From assembly GCA_028583685.1 (NCBI GenBank), contig JAMXIF010001183.1, positions 9,913,866 through 9,977,865 of the forward strand: a DNA stretch of 64,000 bases, in the 5' to 3' direction. The translations under genes were made by a program, and so were the position numbers. Each line of letters begins with the position of its first letter. Position 1 is the stretch's first letter. The notes below the pieces were generated by a model. It ran no database searches. It saw nothing but the letters and a program-made list of their open reading frames with translations, and was not told the origin of the DNA. The DNA is from Petaurus breviceps papuanus. Its lineage: Eukaryota; Chordata; Mammalia; Diprotodontia; Petauridae. Shown here piece by piece: positions 23,932 to 34,345 of the stretch.

Positions 23932-25089
23932 AACAGGTCTAATTTACAACCAGAAAATCAAGTGGACACCCACAGCACCAAGGACAAAAGCAGAAGCATC
24001 AATGTCACTCTCAGAAGTTGAGAGGCCCCAAAATGAAAGGGCCCCTTTTAGTTAATATATTTTTGGTGGATATAGGCTTGGGGTGGGTAGCTCTTGGCCA
24101 AAACAAGGTTTGGATAAACTTCTGCCAGTTTCTAAGAGAGATTAAAAGATAAAAGGGAAAGTATGTTATTTAACCTTTAAAAATCAAGTGAAAATCTACC
24201 TGCCTAGGAGTGTGAGTTCAAGCTGTGCCTTGCTTCTAGTAACAATTAAAAATAGTAATACATGTATATACGTATACATATGTGTGTATATCTGTAAATA
24301 TATTACAAATTTTTTTTTAAACTATGGCTTTCAAATTTCAAAAGAATAACTATCACTAGAATTAAATTATATTAAATTATATTTTTGGATTTCTAAAGTG
24401 GCAACTGGTAATGGCTCTGTATCATACCTCTTCTAATATTCCTCATCGTTAGCACAAGATTTTATTTTCTCTAGACCACTGGCTTCAACTCTGTGTTATT
24501 TATATTACTTTAAAAAGTCTTCAATATTGTAATTACCAAAGACCATTTTTTCCACTAAATTTAGAAATCTGAAAAGAACAATGAAACCAGCTGACTTCTC
24601 ACTCCACTGCCATTCTCTGTATTGGATTCCATATGGAGGAGAGAGTTACAAACTCATTTCTTCTGCACTGACGCTGTTAGCGGAGTATATGATAAGTGAA
24701 ATTTACTTAAAAACAAATCTTGAATTATTAGTTTCTTTTTAGAAAAAAAAAACCCCTACAAATCTCAAATAAGACGAAGAAACACTGGACAGCTTCACCT
24801 ACTTAAGTACGAACAGAACAAAGAGGTCACCAGTGTCTTTGGTTAATAGTTCAGCCCAGTCTCTCTGGGCCTGCTTTCTGCTAGGTACTTCTCTTCTTCC
24901 TGTATGGGGAAGGGGGTGTCCTCTTTTTGCTGCTCCCTTACTCCCTCACGCTCTTCTGCTTCTCTGGGCTACTCTGACGGCCTCGCTGTTGCTGGACTCT
25001 AATTACTGCTCCCATATTTTGGTCTTCCTGGGGGAAAATAGCCCCTCCCCAAAAAGGGTAGGCTGTCCACTCTTAAGTCCTATCCAAAT
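23932..25089. other. No gene recognised; short TA/TG tract
   Basis: Mostly unrecognised DNA. A short TA/TG tract lies at 24258-24300. 24833-25080 is less AT-rich and has a 151-codon open frame that runs on into the antisense RTE element. I see no family motif in it, and I regard it as chance. Confidence 0.45.
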
Positions 25090-26590
25090 CCATGAAACCC
25101 CTCTCACATTACAGAAACCAGACAGAGTCCGAATGCTTGGCAGTTTAGTTCAAGGAAGGACCTCAGTGTCTGGTATCTTATCCTGCCAGGTGATCTTCAG
25201 TCTTCCTAAGGCAATTCAAAAGGAAGTGATTCAGTTTCCTGGCATGGCGCTGGTAAACTGTCCAGGTTTCACAGATACACAACAATAAGGTCAGTACAAC
25301 AGCTCTGTAGACCTTCAGTTTGGTAGTCAGTCTAATACCTCTTCTCTTCCACACTTTCCTTCAGATCCTTTATCCACATCATTCAAAACTTCTCCATTTG
25401 CTATAAATGATAGTTCCACAGATGAATGGCATGGTGGTAGCTGAAGGGGCACCTGTGTTTACTTGATATTAATTGTTAGACCAAAATTAGCACAAGCAGC
25501 AGAGAACTGTTCCATAATTTGTTGCATCTCAGCTTCAGAGGATGCATTGAGTACACAATCATCTGCAAATAGAAAATCGCACAGCAACATTCCTTCCACT
25601 TTGGTCTTGGCTTGTAGTTTTTTCAAGTTGAAGAATTTGCCATCAGTGTGGTAGCTGACCTTGATACTGTGTTCACTCTCACTGAAAGCATTTGACAACA
25701 TACCTGAAAACATCATGCTAAAATACATGGGAGCAAGCACACAACTTTATTTCACTCCACTGGTGACTGTAAAGGCATGAGAGCACTGTCCCTTATCTAG
25801 AAAGCATGATATCATGAAATTGATGTATAATACCGGTGAACTTCTCTGGGCAACCAAATTTTGACATAATTTTCCATAAGCCCTCATGACTGACAGTGTC
25901 AAAGGCCTTGGTCAGATATACAAACATTGCATACAGACCTCTGTTCTGCTCCTGGCATTTTCCTGGAGTTGTCCAGCAACAAACACCACATCAACTGTTC
26001 CTCAGCCCTTTCTGAAGCCACACTGGCTCCTAAGTAGATTAAATGGCCATCTTCCAGGTAAAAGGATCAGCCTAGTAAGGAGAACTCTGGCAAGCATTTT
26101 TCCAGCAATGACTAAGAGAGAGACCGCCCTGTGATTGTCACAGGACAATCTATTTCCTTTACCTTTATAGAGATGGACAATGGAGGCATCCTTGAACTCC
26201 TGGGGGATAACCTCCTCTTGCCATATAACCCGGAAAATTTCAGTTAGCTTTTGTATGGAGCAATGGACCCCCTACCTTGTAAGTCTCAGTTGGAATAGAA
26301 TCAAGCACCAGGTGCTTTGCCACATGAAAGGAGCCTAATGGCATTCAAAACCTCTTCAGTTGGAGCTTCAGCTAGGGAGAGTTTGACTTTAACCTGAGGT
26401 AAACGGTCAATGGTCTCTGCATTGATTGATGATGGTCTGTTGAGAACACTCTTTATCACCAATCAATGTGGCTCCATCAGCACTGAGTAGTTGAGATGCA
26501 CCATAGGTCTTTGGCCCATAAATAGCCTTTAGGGCATCATAAAAACATAGAAGATGCTTAAGCTGGTGTCTGCTGAACTGTGTTTAAAAG
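25090..26590 (-). mobile_element. RTE-clade LINE, reverse transcriptase remnant, antisense
   Basis: The minus strand reads as a non-LTR reverse transcriptase in the expected order: 'FYDALKAIYGPKTYG' near 26540, 'AGKMLARVLL' near 26100, 'SVMRAYGKLCQNL' near 25870, a conserved 93-codon open piece at 25740-25459 with the catalytic-site motif 'FLFADDCVLNASSEAEMQQI', and 'WQDKIPDTEVL' near 25170. The last motif and the overall spacing resemble RTE-type elements, distinct from the L1, L2 and CR1 copies around it. Several stops and frame changes are present. The endonuclease half and a clear 3' tail are missing. Confidence 0.75.
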
Positions 26591-26625
26591 GCATATTAAT
26601 ATTTTATCTTGCTATTTAATTCATG

Positions 26626-26855
26626 GGCAGCTAGGTAGCAGTGTGAATAGAGTAAAATCAAGAAGACTCCTCTTCCTGACTTCAAATCCAACCTCAGACA
26701 CTAACAGTGGGATCTGGGGCAAGTCATGTGACTCTGTTTGCCTCAGTTTCCTCACCTGTAAAACAAGCTGGAGAAGGAAATGGCAAACCACTCTAGTATC
26801 CTTACAAAGAAAACCCCAAATAGGGTCATGAAACAAATGAAAACAACAACAAAAT
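26626..26855 (+). mobile_element. tRNA-derived SINE with Bov-B/RTE-like tail
   Basis: Head 'gggcagctaggtagcagtgt', B-box-like 'cttcaaatccaacctc', CORE part 'ggggcaagtcatgtgactct' and the tail 'gaaggaaatggcaaaccact' and 'ccccaaatagggtcatga', ending in AAC units. Confidence 0.88.
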
Positions 26856-27636
26856 CTAGTGCCTGATGGCATTAGCAAGAAGAGTTTCTAATTTCCTCTA
26901 TCAATGAAATCACCAGTTATTTCAAGGAGAAGGCCACAGTTCACAGATTCACTGCTATCTCCTAGTAAGTATAAAACTTGTGGAATTTCTGTCTTCAGTT
27001 CTTTCAGAAATATGAAAAAAAAATTAACTAGATTTGTAATGATCTGAAAGAATGTTCAACACCCAAACATAAGTACATAAACTCCTCTCCCAAACTCTAT
27101 TTGTACTTCATGTACTTCAGTTTTGTTTGGTATCTGTAAGCTTCCAGGTCAGCTAAGAGTGTCTGCACATGAAAGTTTCATGACCATTTTGCAGAGATAC
27201 TGCAGCGTGAATTCCTGCTCAGTACGGGTTGGACTAGAGGTCACCTCAAACTCTGATGTTCTATAATGTAAGGGCCTCCTAGGATACCTGATCTTCTTTT
27301 CCTCAAGTCACTTTAATGAAGTCCACCCTAAATAGCCCTGAAAGGCTAATAGCAAAATATCTATATTTTATCACCTTTGGTTTTATATGAATTAACTAAC
27401 TTCATGAAATTTAAAACACTTTAAACACTTCTTCCCTTAATCAATCTGAAATATTCTCTATAGAATCAATAAGAACATATGACTTTTTGGCATATACCAT
27501 TCTTAGATTATCTGCTCATTTTGTATAGAAAGGGAAGGGGTGGTCACCGTTCTATTTATATTGCTTCATCTCTCTGTTACTTAAAAGATCATTGCCTTCT
27601 TTTTCAACTATGAGTCACATCCCCTCCTTAAAATCT
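26856..27636. other. Nothing recognised
   Basis: No repeat or coding frame recognised. It could continue the 5' part of the RTE element at low identity. Confidence 0.4.
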
Positions 27637-27764
27637 CATTTCAAAGTCTGTCTGTCTCTCTTTCTCTGTCTCCCTCTGTCTCTCTGTCTCTGTCTCAGTC
27701 TTTCTCTGTCTCTATCTGTTTCTCTCTCTGTCTCTATCTGTTTCTCTCTCTGTCTCTATCTGTT

Positions 27765-27797
<33 letters not shown>

Positions 27798-27903
27798 GTC
27801 TCTCTCTGTCTCTTTCTCTCTCTCTGTCTCTCTCTCTCTCTCTGTCTCTCTGTCTCTCTCTCTGTCTCTCTCTCTCTCTGTCTCTCTCTGTCTCTCTCTC
27901 TCT
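27637..27903. repeat. (TCTCTG)n / CT-rich simple repeat
   Basis: About 265 bp of TCTCTG, TCTC and TCTATC units. The long open frames on both strands, all Leu/Ser or Arg/Glu repeats, are artefacts of this tract. Confidence 0.95.
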
Positions 27904-28239
27904 CCACAAGCCTGCATGTGCTGACCTTGAAGGACATAAAAGAAATAAGTGAAAGTAGGAGCCCATCTACTTCCCCCATGGTCACTTAGTTCTAAAAGAC
28001 AACAGACATCTGTTTTAGCTGTTTCATGAAGAGTAAGAAACAACGTGGAAGGCGCTAAAGGCTTTTGTTTTCTGAGGAGGAAAAATGAAGTAGGAGGGAA
28101 TTTCCAATATGAACTGCACACAAATGACTTGTTTTAAGTAATAGATTGCCAAAAGATTTAGGCTACAGGCCAAAATGTAGGTTGTTTTCTCCTTTCTGAA
28201 AATCTAATGCTTGTTACTCAGAAAAAGGCAAAGTCAAAC

Positions 28240-28470
28240 CTTTGATCTCAATCTCTGTCTCCGGTTCTTCTCTCTTCCTCTTCCTGCTTCTCTTCCCTCT
28301 GGGCTCTTCTCCTCCTGCTCTGTTCATTTTCCTTCTCTTTCTCTTTATTGTTCTTCCCTTCTCTCTGTTCTTCTACTCACCATTCTCCTCTAGTTTTTCT
28401 CTCTGTCCTCTTCCTTCCCCTTCTTGTTTCCTTTTCTCTGTTGTGTTCTTTTCCCACTACTCACACCCCT
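28240..28470. repeat. Pyrimidine-rich tract
   Basis: C/T-rich stretch without a strict period. The open frames in it are Leu/Ser/Phe-rich low-complexity translations. Confidence 0.7.
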
Positions 28471-29168
28471 TGTAAAATTAATGCTTTCATTTGACAAAAC
28501 TGATGGTGAACATTCTATTAGCCATGAGTCCATTTTGTAAAAGTTCAATTTAAGAATAAAAACATCTGACTTTATGAGGAAGCTAAATAATATGAGATCT
28601 CACAGTTATCATAAGAAAAGTCCTACACTAACATTTCTCTGTGGTCTGAAGGAGAATCTAGTAATTTCTTAAACTGTCTAAATGTATACCAACCCAGGTC
28701 ATCACAGAAGACTGACCACCAGCTGAGAAATGAAATATTTTGACCACACTAACAAATGAAAAAGGTAAGATACAAAACGGCCCTAAATCCTGCAAATATG
28801 GTAGCAAGCAGCAGGCTCCAGTGAACAGCTTTTATTTTCGATTAAAAAAATTAATGCTCCATCCCTTTAATCAAAGGAGTGCTCAAACCATACTAACATT
28901 AATATAACTGCTGGTACTTTTATGTGCATTTTTTATCTCCAACAAATGGTATAGAATATAGAGCACAGCAATGTCATTTTGGTATTCTTCAAGAACAAAG
29001 GACAACAACCAAGCAACCAATCAACCAGTCTCCAACAATCAATGAGCATTGAAAGAAGTAAAGCCCAATTATGACAATATTCTTCCTACCAATGGAATCA
29101 GAAGACAAAGCAAAAAAAATGTAACAAAATAGAGGAATGTCTCAGGTTTCATCAGAGGGAGGGAAGAA
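28471..29168. other. Nothing recognised
   Basis: AT-rich DNA between two simple repeats, with no recognisable repeat family or exon. Confidence 0.4.
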
Positions 29169-29274
29169 GGAAGGAAGGAAGGAAGGAAGGAAGGAAGGAA
29201 GGAAGGAAGGAAGGAAGGAAGGAAGGAAGGAAGGAAGGAAGGAAGGAAGGAAGGAAGGAAGGAAGGAAGGAAGG
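29169..29274. repeat. (GGAA)n microsatellite, about 26 uninterrupted units
   Basis: A perfect GGAA array of about 104 bp. Such tracts are known to bind ETS-family factors when long, and the purine strand can form triplex DNA. Open frames through it are artefacts. Confidence 0.97.
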
Positions 29275-29866
29275 AGAAAAAAGAGAGAAAGCAAATCAAA
29301 ATCTTACTTCAAGGGACACTGGGTCACTGAAACTTAAGTACTAGCAAAGAAAATAAGAAAGCACAGCCCCATGAAGATAATTTTGGCTAATATAACAGCA
29401 ATTCACGTAGAAAAAGAGGAAGTGGGCAAAACATTAAACCTTAATCAGGGGAGTTGCAAAACACATTTGATGAGTTTATACAAGGGAGCTTTTGTTTGGA
29501 ATCTTTGATTGTCCTCAATGTATCTCCTATATAGAGTATGGACATGCCCACAGGCTTCCTTGTTAAGAAAACAAAAGAAAACTCCAAAATAAGTTCTATG
29601 ACTAAAGCTTCCTCCATATGATAACTTGAATGCTGGCACTCCTAGGAAAACTAACTCTTGTTGGAGGAACCAAGGCCTCTTTGCTGGCTTTTAAGGGAAT
29701 GAATGTCTTTTATCTTCTTCCCTTATGCCTTTCTTCTATATAGTGCAGTGGGTCATAGGAGCTGAATATCCTTGTCCATGGTTAGATTCCCTTTTCAGGG
29801 TAATGCATGAGCACTTTATGTGTCATCTATATTTGCTCATAGACTCCTACGAGGTTTTTTTGTATC
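29275..29866. other. Nothing recognised
   Basis: Unrecognised DNA between the GGAA repeat and the solo LTR. Confidence 0.4.
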
Positions 29867-30291
29867 TGTAGGGAGCCAAAAAGGCCTGATCCAGGATTCA
29901 TTTAATTTTTGATAGCCAGCTCCAAAGGATGTCCCCTGAGATGAGGCCTTTGAAGCTGGCTCCTGCTTCTCCTTTGTGATAAGGCCGCAATTTAAAAGAC
30001 CTTACCTGAGTGCTGAGATCAAAGCCTCTGCCCTGTTCTAGGATTTTAGCCAGAAGGTGTTAAATCCTTATTAGATTAGACACATTCCAGAAAATGATAA
30101 ACTACCTAAATGTCCTGCACTAAATTGGGGTAAGAAACTAGAGTTACATTCTTTTGTCTTTTTGCTCTATAAAATCCTTGTCCAAAGAATCAATAAATGA
30201 AGTTCTCCTGAACTGCCCACCTGGTTCATCATCATCACATCTCTGCTCACATTTGATGCTTGCACCCCCTCCTTCCCTTCCCGCCCCTGCA
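29867..30291 (+). mobile_element. Solo LTR, endogenous retrovirus-like (class uncertain, possibly class II)
   Basis: A 425-bp unit beginning TGTAGGGAGCC and ending CCTGCA. It holds a TATA box (30168-30174) and an AATAAA signal (30192-30197), at the distance expected for the U3-R parts of an LTR. The flanks 'tgtatc' (29861-29866) and 'agtatc' (30292-30297) fit a 6-bp duplication with one change. No internal retroviral sequence is attached, so it is a solo LTR fossil, not very old judging by the intact signals. Confidence 0.6.
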
Positions 30292-30444
30292 AGTATCCTT
30301 TGCATTTTCTCTGGAGTGAAATAAAGCCCAACTTCTACCAGATTAATGTGTTACTTCCAGGACCCCTGTTATCCAAATTTATGGAAAATTAAACATGATC
30401 TATGCACAAGCTATACAAGGAATTCCCAGAGTAATCAAGACAGA

Positions 30445-30635
30445 AAAAAAGACAGGTAAAGAGCATCAAATCTAGAGTCAGAGGAAATGGGTTCAAATTC
30501 TGCCTCTGATGCTTATGCCACAGCATGACTTTAGGAAACGCATTTAACCTCCCTCGGTCTCATTTTCTTCATCTATAAAATGAGAGGGCGGCATCTAAGG
30601 TTCCTTTCCTCTCTAGCTCTATGAGTCATAGACAG
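30445..30635 (+). mobile_element. MIR3-like CORE-SINE
   Basis: 'gtaaagagcatcaaatctag' and 'gggttcaaattctgcctctg' (tRNA-like part), 'tttcttcatctataaaatga' (core), and the tail 'aaggttcctttcctctctag' followed by 'ctctatgagtca', which is the L3-type MIR3 ending. Confidence 0.8.
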
Positions 30636-31504
30636 GCAGTGAGCCTACTGAGTCAGCCCCCAACCAATGTGACTGAAGACCTTTGGGCACCAGGGAACAC
30701 AGCTTACTTTTAAAAATTCTATGAAGAATTTATAACATCCTCTAAACTAAGTTAACACATCTCTTGATATTCAGAGATTTCAAAGCAAAGAGGACAGAGA
30801 AAGGATGAAAACAAAAAAATGTGAAAAAGGTAAGTGTCTACACATTGCTCAGAGTTCACATCTATACATCAGGAGTATTATTTTCAAGGAGACACAAGGG
30901 ACTGGATATGGCAACATTTTTTTTCTAACATTTGACATTTTTTTAAAGGATTGACTATTATCTTAGAAGCCAGGAAACAGCAGTCATTAAAGAATCATCT
31001 GCCTATGAGCAGCCAAATCAACTGTTGGAGCAAAGGTTAAAATAAACACCAAATGAGAAAAAAAAGATAAAAAAGCCACTTCATTGCAATTAAAGCAGTT
31101 CAAATGACATACTTAAATCATCGTCACTTCTCAATAGAAAAGGCACAAAATTCTGAAGACATTGACTGTTTTTCACCATTTCTTACAGAATTTTAACTGA
31201 TACACAAGAGTCATCATATACAGGAGACTGAAAGGAGGGCAAACCATGTCCACAGCAAACAATTCTCTGGCTAAGTAGAGTAATCATGGTAATCATGGTA
31301 ATCAAGGGGAACTCCAGTTAGAGTACAAGCTGATTTGAAAAGCATCATGGAAAAGGATGAAACAATAAGATCATAAGAAAGTATATCCAGATTATATACA
31401 AAATAAATAAAGAGCAACTTTGGGAGAGAAGGCACTAGGAGACAGAAAGGGTAAGGATGGACAATAAAGCCAGAAAGTTAAAGTCCCAGGCAGGTTTGTG
31501 AAGG
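30636..31504. other. Nothing recognised
   Basis: No repeat family or exon recognised in about 870 bp of AT-rich DNA. A small 'taatcatgg' triplication lies near 31281-31310. Confidence 0.4.
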
Positions 31505-31930
31505 GCTTTAAATGTCACTCAATAGCCAATAAACATTGATTGAGTATCCACTAGACATTGTGCTAAGCCTGGGCAAAGGAGCTCACAATCTAATAATGGA
31601 GGAGAAAACATGCAAACAAATAGGTACAAATAAGCTATATATAGGATAAATATGAAATGATTAGTAGAGATAAATTACTTCAATTAAGAGGGGGAGGGGG
31701 AGGGGGAAAGGCTTCCTGTAGAAGATGGGATTTTAGCTGGGACTCACATCGGTAGGTGGAGATGAGGATGGAGAGCGGTCCAGGCATGGAGGGACTGCCA
31801 GAGAAGATGCTTGGAGGCAAGAGATGGAGAAACACCAGGGATGTCAGTGTCACTAGATCAAAAAGCATATAGTAAGGACTATGGAAGTCGGGAGGGGGTC
31901 AAATTATAAAGGTCTGAGTGCCAAACAGAG
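31505..31930 (-). mobile_element. L2 LINE 3' end, antisense
   Basis: In plus orientation: 'attgtgctaagcctgggcaa', 'aggagctcacaatctaataa', 'acatgcaaacaaataggtac', 'aaggcttcctgtagaagatg', 'agcggtccaggcatggaggg' and 'aaggtctgagtgccaaacag', the antisense order of the L2 3' region. It breaks off at about 31930 in the middle of a phrase that resumes at about 32435. Confidence 0.85.
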
Positions 31931-32434
31931 TTTACCTGGAGGGAGAGGTAGGGTTCAGACAGCCTTTCGTGGAGCATAGCTACAGAAAACAGAAGAGAAT
32001 AGATGATAGCAGAAATGGGAGGATCAAATGAGTGGTTTTTTTTGAGGATGGAAGAGATCTGGGCATGTTTATAAGCAGTAGGGCCTATAAAGGATTCAAC
32101 TGCCAGAGAAAAAATGAAAACAAGTAACAGAGTAGGGATGACAGAGGAGACAGAATGTAATGGGATTGCCTGTGCTGGGAGAAGCATTAGCCTTGGTCAG
32201 TAAGGTTGGCTACCTCTTCATGTGAGACAAGCTTAGAGGAGGGGATGGTGGCAAAAGTCATATGAGTGATATGAAATGAGGAAGAGGGAAGAAGGAGTTC
32301 ATGGTGAATGGCCTGATTTTTTTCAACAAAATGTGAAGCAAAGTCTTCAGCTGAGAGGGTAGCAGGAAGGAAATCCATGGGAGATTTAAAGAAGACATGA
32401 AAAAGTTAGAAAGACTTCCTGTGGAGAGTAGGCC
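31931..32434 (-). mobile_element. L2 LINE, early reverse transcriptase part, antisense
   Basis: On the minus strand the open piece 32378-32187 ('EDFASHFVEKNQAIHHELL', 'PSSKLVSHEEVANL') and the piece 32187-31879 ('YKHAQISSILKK', then a diverged form of the 'NYRPISLL' block) match the start of the L2 reverse transcriptase. It sits inside the phrase break of the flanking L2 3' region, out of the normal L2 order. Confidence 0.8.
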
Positions 32435-32600
32435 AGTTGGTCAGTTTGCATTTTATCATAGAGGCAATGGGGAACAACTGGACTTTACTGAGTTGCAGAC
32501 CGTGCTTTAGGAAAATTATTTTGGCAGCTGTGTGGAGAATGGATGGAAATGGGGAAAAAAATGAGGGAGATCAAATAGGAGTCTAGTCGCCATCACTCAG
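32435..32600 (-). mobile_element. L2 LINE internal part, antisense, continuing 31505-31930
   Basis: 'tttgcattttatcatagagg', 'caatggggaacaactggact', 'gctttaggaaaattattttg' and 'ggatggaaatggggaaaaaa' are the direct antisense continuation of the L2 phrase interrupted at 31930. Confidence 0.8.
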
Positions 32601-32760
32601 CCTCTCTTAATGTTGTGTATGATCACATTAGAAGTTTTAGTTGATAAAGCTGAGTCAGCTCAGAGTACAAATGAAAATCACCAGGCCTTTTTTTAAAGCC
32701 ATAAACTTCTGTCTAGCTGTGCCTTCCTCTTGTGAAGTTGATTTTTTGGTCCCAAGATTA
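32601..32760 (-). mobile_element. L3/CR1 LINE, antisense, segment 1
   Basis: 'ctcttaatgttgtgtatgat', 'aacttctgtctagctgtgcc', 'tcttgtgaagttgatttttt' and 'ggtcccaagatta' match antisense CR1/L3. The continuation ('acatttagtcttattaaatt') appears only after the LTR at about 33200. Confidence 0.8.
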
Positions 32761-33199
32761 TGAGAGAAATGATTATTAATAACCGATGCTTTGGGGAGAT
32801 CCAGAGTCAAAGTCCTGGTTTTAAAAGTTCAGTCTCTTGAAGGACATTACTGATATTGAGATTGGACTTTCTCAGTCAGACTCCACCCAAGTGGAACTGC
32901 CATTGTTTTCCATTCAGGTTTCAGTGAGGATAAGTTCTTTGAATAGATTGCCCAAGGTCAGGGTTAACTTAAGAATTAAATGACTTAAAAGTTCAGATCC
33001 ATCCCTTCATTGTAATATTCATTTTCTCTTTACTTGTTAGCCAATCAGAGTTGATTGCCACCCTGGGGAACATATGTCTTCAAAAAAGAAATATAAACCA
33101 AGAGCCTACTGCAATGATAGTCTCTGGTCTAAGAGAGATGGCCAAATGACCATCCTTTTATTAAAATATTATGTCTCTCAAGCCTTTTTAAACTCCACA
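32761..33199 (+). mobile_element. Solo LTR (family A), inside an L3/CR1
   Basis: About 440 bp splitting an antisense L3/CR1. It shares an ordered set of blocks with the minus-strand unit at 60636-61132: 'gagattgg', 'acccaagtgg', 'ccaatcagagttgatt', 'ggtctaagagaga', 'catccttttatta' and 'tatgtctctcaa', ending in CACA. The CCAAT motif, the TG...CA-like ends and the lack of internal sequence suggest a solo LTR of an old endogenous retrovirus-like family. The 5' boundary is uncertain by about 10 bp. Confidence 0.6.
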
Positions 33200-33254
33200 A
33201 CTACATTTAGTCTTATTAAATTTCAACTTCTATGATTCAGGTCAACTTTCTGCT
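33200..33254 (-). mobile_element. L3/CR1 LINE, antisense, segment 2
   Basis: 'acatttagtcttattaaatt' directly continues the antisense L3/CR1 phrase interrupted by the LTR, then stops at a sense-strand L3/CR1 piece. Confidence 0.7.
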
Positions 33255-33395
33255 AATGTTTAGAACTATCCAAAAGGGAAATGGGCCACACTGGGAAGTG
33301 GTAGGTTCCCTATTCCTTGGAGATCTTTAATCAGAGTCTGTAAAACTATTTGTTCGGGGTAAAGTTGGACTAAACCTGTGATTTGAGGATGTTCT
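33255..33395 (+). mobile_element. L3/CR1 3'-end fragment, sense, inside the antisense copy
   Basis: 'atccaaaagggaaatgggcc', 'ggtaggttccctattccttg', 'gagatctttaatcagagtct' and 'gttggactaaacctgtgatt' are the sense order of a CR1/L3 3' end, opposite to the surrounding element. Confidence 0.7.
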
Positions 33396-33660
33396 GAGCC
33401 TTGGGATCCTGACTCAACAACCAACATCTTAGACACTCCTTCCAGATGTACTTCAACCAAAAATTTGCTAAGAATATCATCTGTGTGTTTATTCAAGCTA
33501 TTGATACTTTTTTTTTTACAGGGTAGGACCAAGTCAGATCCCTGAATCACACCACTAAGGACCATCCAAGCTGATATCAAATCATTGCCCCTGGATATTC
33601 AATCAGTTTTCAAGTCACCTGCATGTAGTCGCATTTAGCCTACATACCTCTAGCTTTTGT
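33396..33660 (-). mobile_element. L3/CR1 LINE, antisense, segment 3
   Basis: 'ttgggatcctgactcaacaa', 'ttattcaagctattgatact', 'aggaccaagtcagatccctg' and 'caccactaaggaccatccaa' continue the antisense order after the sense fragment. Confidence 0.75.
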
Positions 33661-33789
33661 AATATTATTTAATTTAAGATAAACTTTACTGATAATTTTT
33701 TTTATTACATTGCATAAATTCCCCCATGTCGCCCTCCCTGCTCTAAGAGAGTCACCACACAACCTCTATACATTTTTTTTTAAACAAAG
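33661..33789. mobile_element. Unidentified insert in L3/CR1
   Basis: T-rich start, then 'cgccctccctgctctaagag' and 'tttttttttaaaca'. It resembles the 3' end of an L1-type or other retroposon in antisense, but I cannot name it. It separates two collinear L3/CR1 segments. Confidence 0.4.
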
Positions 33790-33935
33790 ACAATGTAAGA
33801 AACTTTATGGAAGTCTTTGCTTAAATCTAGATAAACTAAACAACTCCCCTCATAGGAAATGAATTAGGCATAGCCAGGCTTTAATAAAGCCAAACTTGCT
33901 CTTTTGTGAACCCTTTTTCCTGTCCTGGAAGGAAG
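33790..33935 (-). mobile_element. L3/CR1 LINE, antisense, segment 4
   Basis: 'aagtctttgcttaaatctag' followed by 'ataaactaaacaactcccct' and 'aagccaaacttgctcttttg' continue the antisense CR1/L3 reverse transcriptase part. Confidence 0.7.
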
Positions 33936-34162
33936 GCAAGTTGTTCTCCATATGGTAGTGTACCGATTACATTAAGCCCTAGAACACAACAACTCCTTAG
34001 TAAAACCCACAGCAACGAAAAAGTGATGTATCAAACTATACTGAAAAGAATAAACAAGATTCAACACCCATGTTGCCCAGATTATCTCACAGAGCTGAAC
34101 AGGCAGTGTGCTGGGTTAGTGTGGTACGCCTATGGTGTAGACTACAACAAGCCAAGCCCAAA

Positions 34163-34345
34163 TTTATGTTAGATATTAAGATCATAGGTCATAGAGCTCA
34201 AGTTAGAAGGGACCTCAGAGACCATCTAGTGCACCTGAGACAGGAGGAGATTAACTGACTTGTCCAAGATCAAATGGGAAGCATCACAGGGAGGATTTGA
34301 ATCCAGGCCTTCTGACTCTTGAGCCAACACTCACTTCTTCCTTTG
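34163..34345 (-). mobile_element. MIR3-like CORE-SINE, antisense
   Basis: 'atcataggtcatagagctca', 'agaagggacctcagagacca', 'aactgacttgtccaagatca' and 'gaatccaggccttctgactc', the full antisense order with the L3-type tail first. Confidence 0.85.

Noticed and set aside
24833-25288. 151-codon plus-strand open frame
   Set aside because: Its 3' part overlaps the antisense RTE element, and the rest has no recognisable domain. It is an antisense shadow plus chance.
27712-28121. Long open frames on both strands rich in Arg/Glu or Leu/Ser
   Set aside because: They are translations of the TCTCTG repeat in several frames at once, which is what simple repeats always give.
29069-29337. Open frames encoding FLPS and GRKE repeats
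   Set aside because: Pure translation of the GGAA array.
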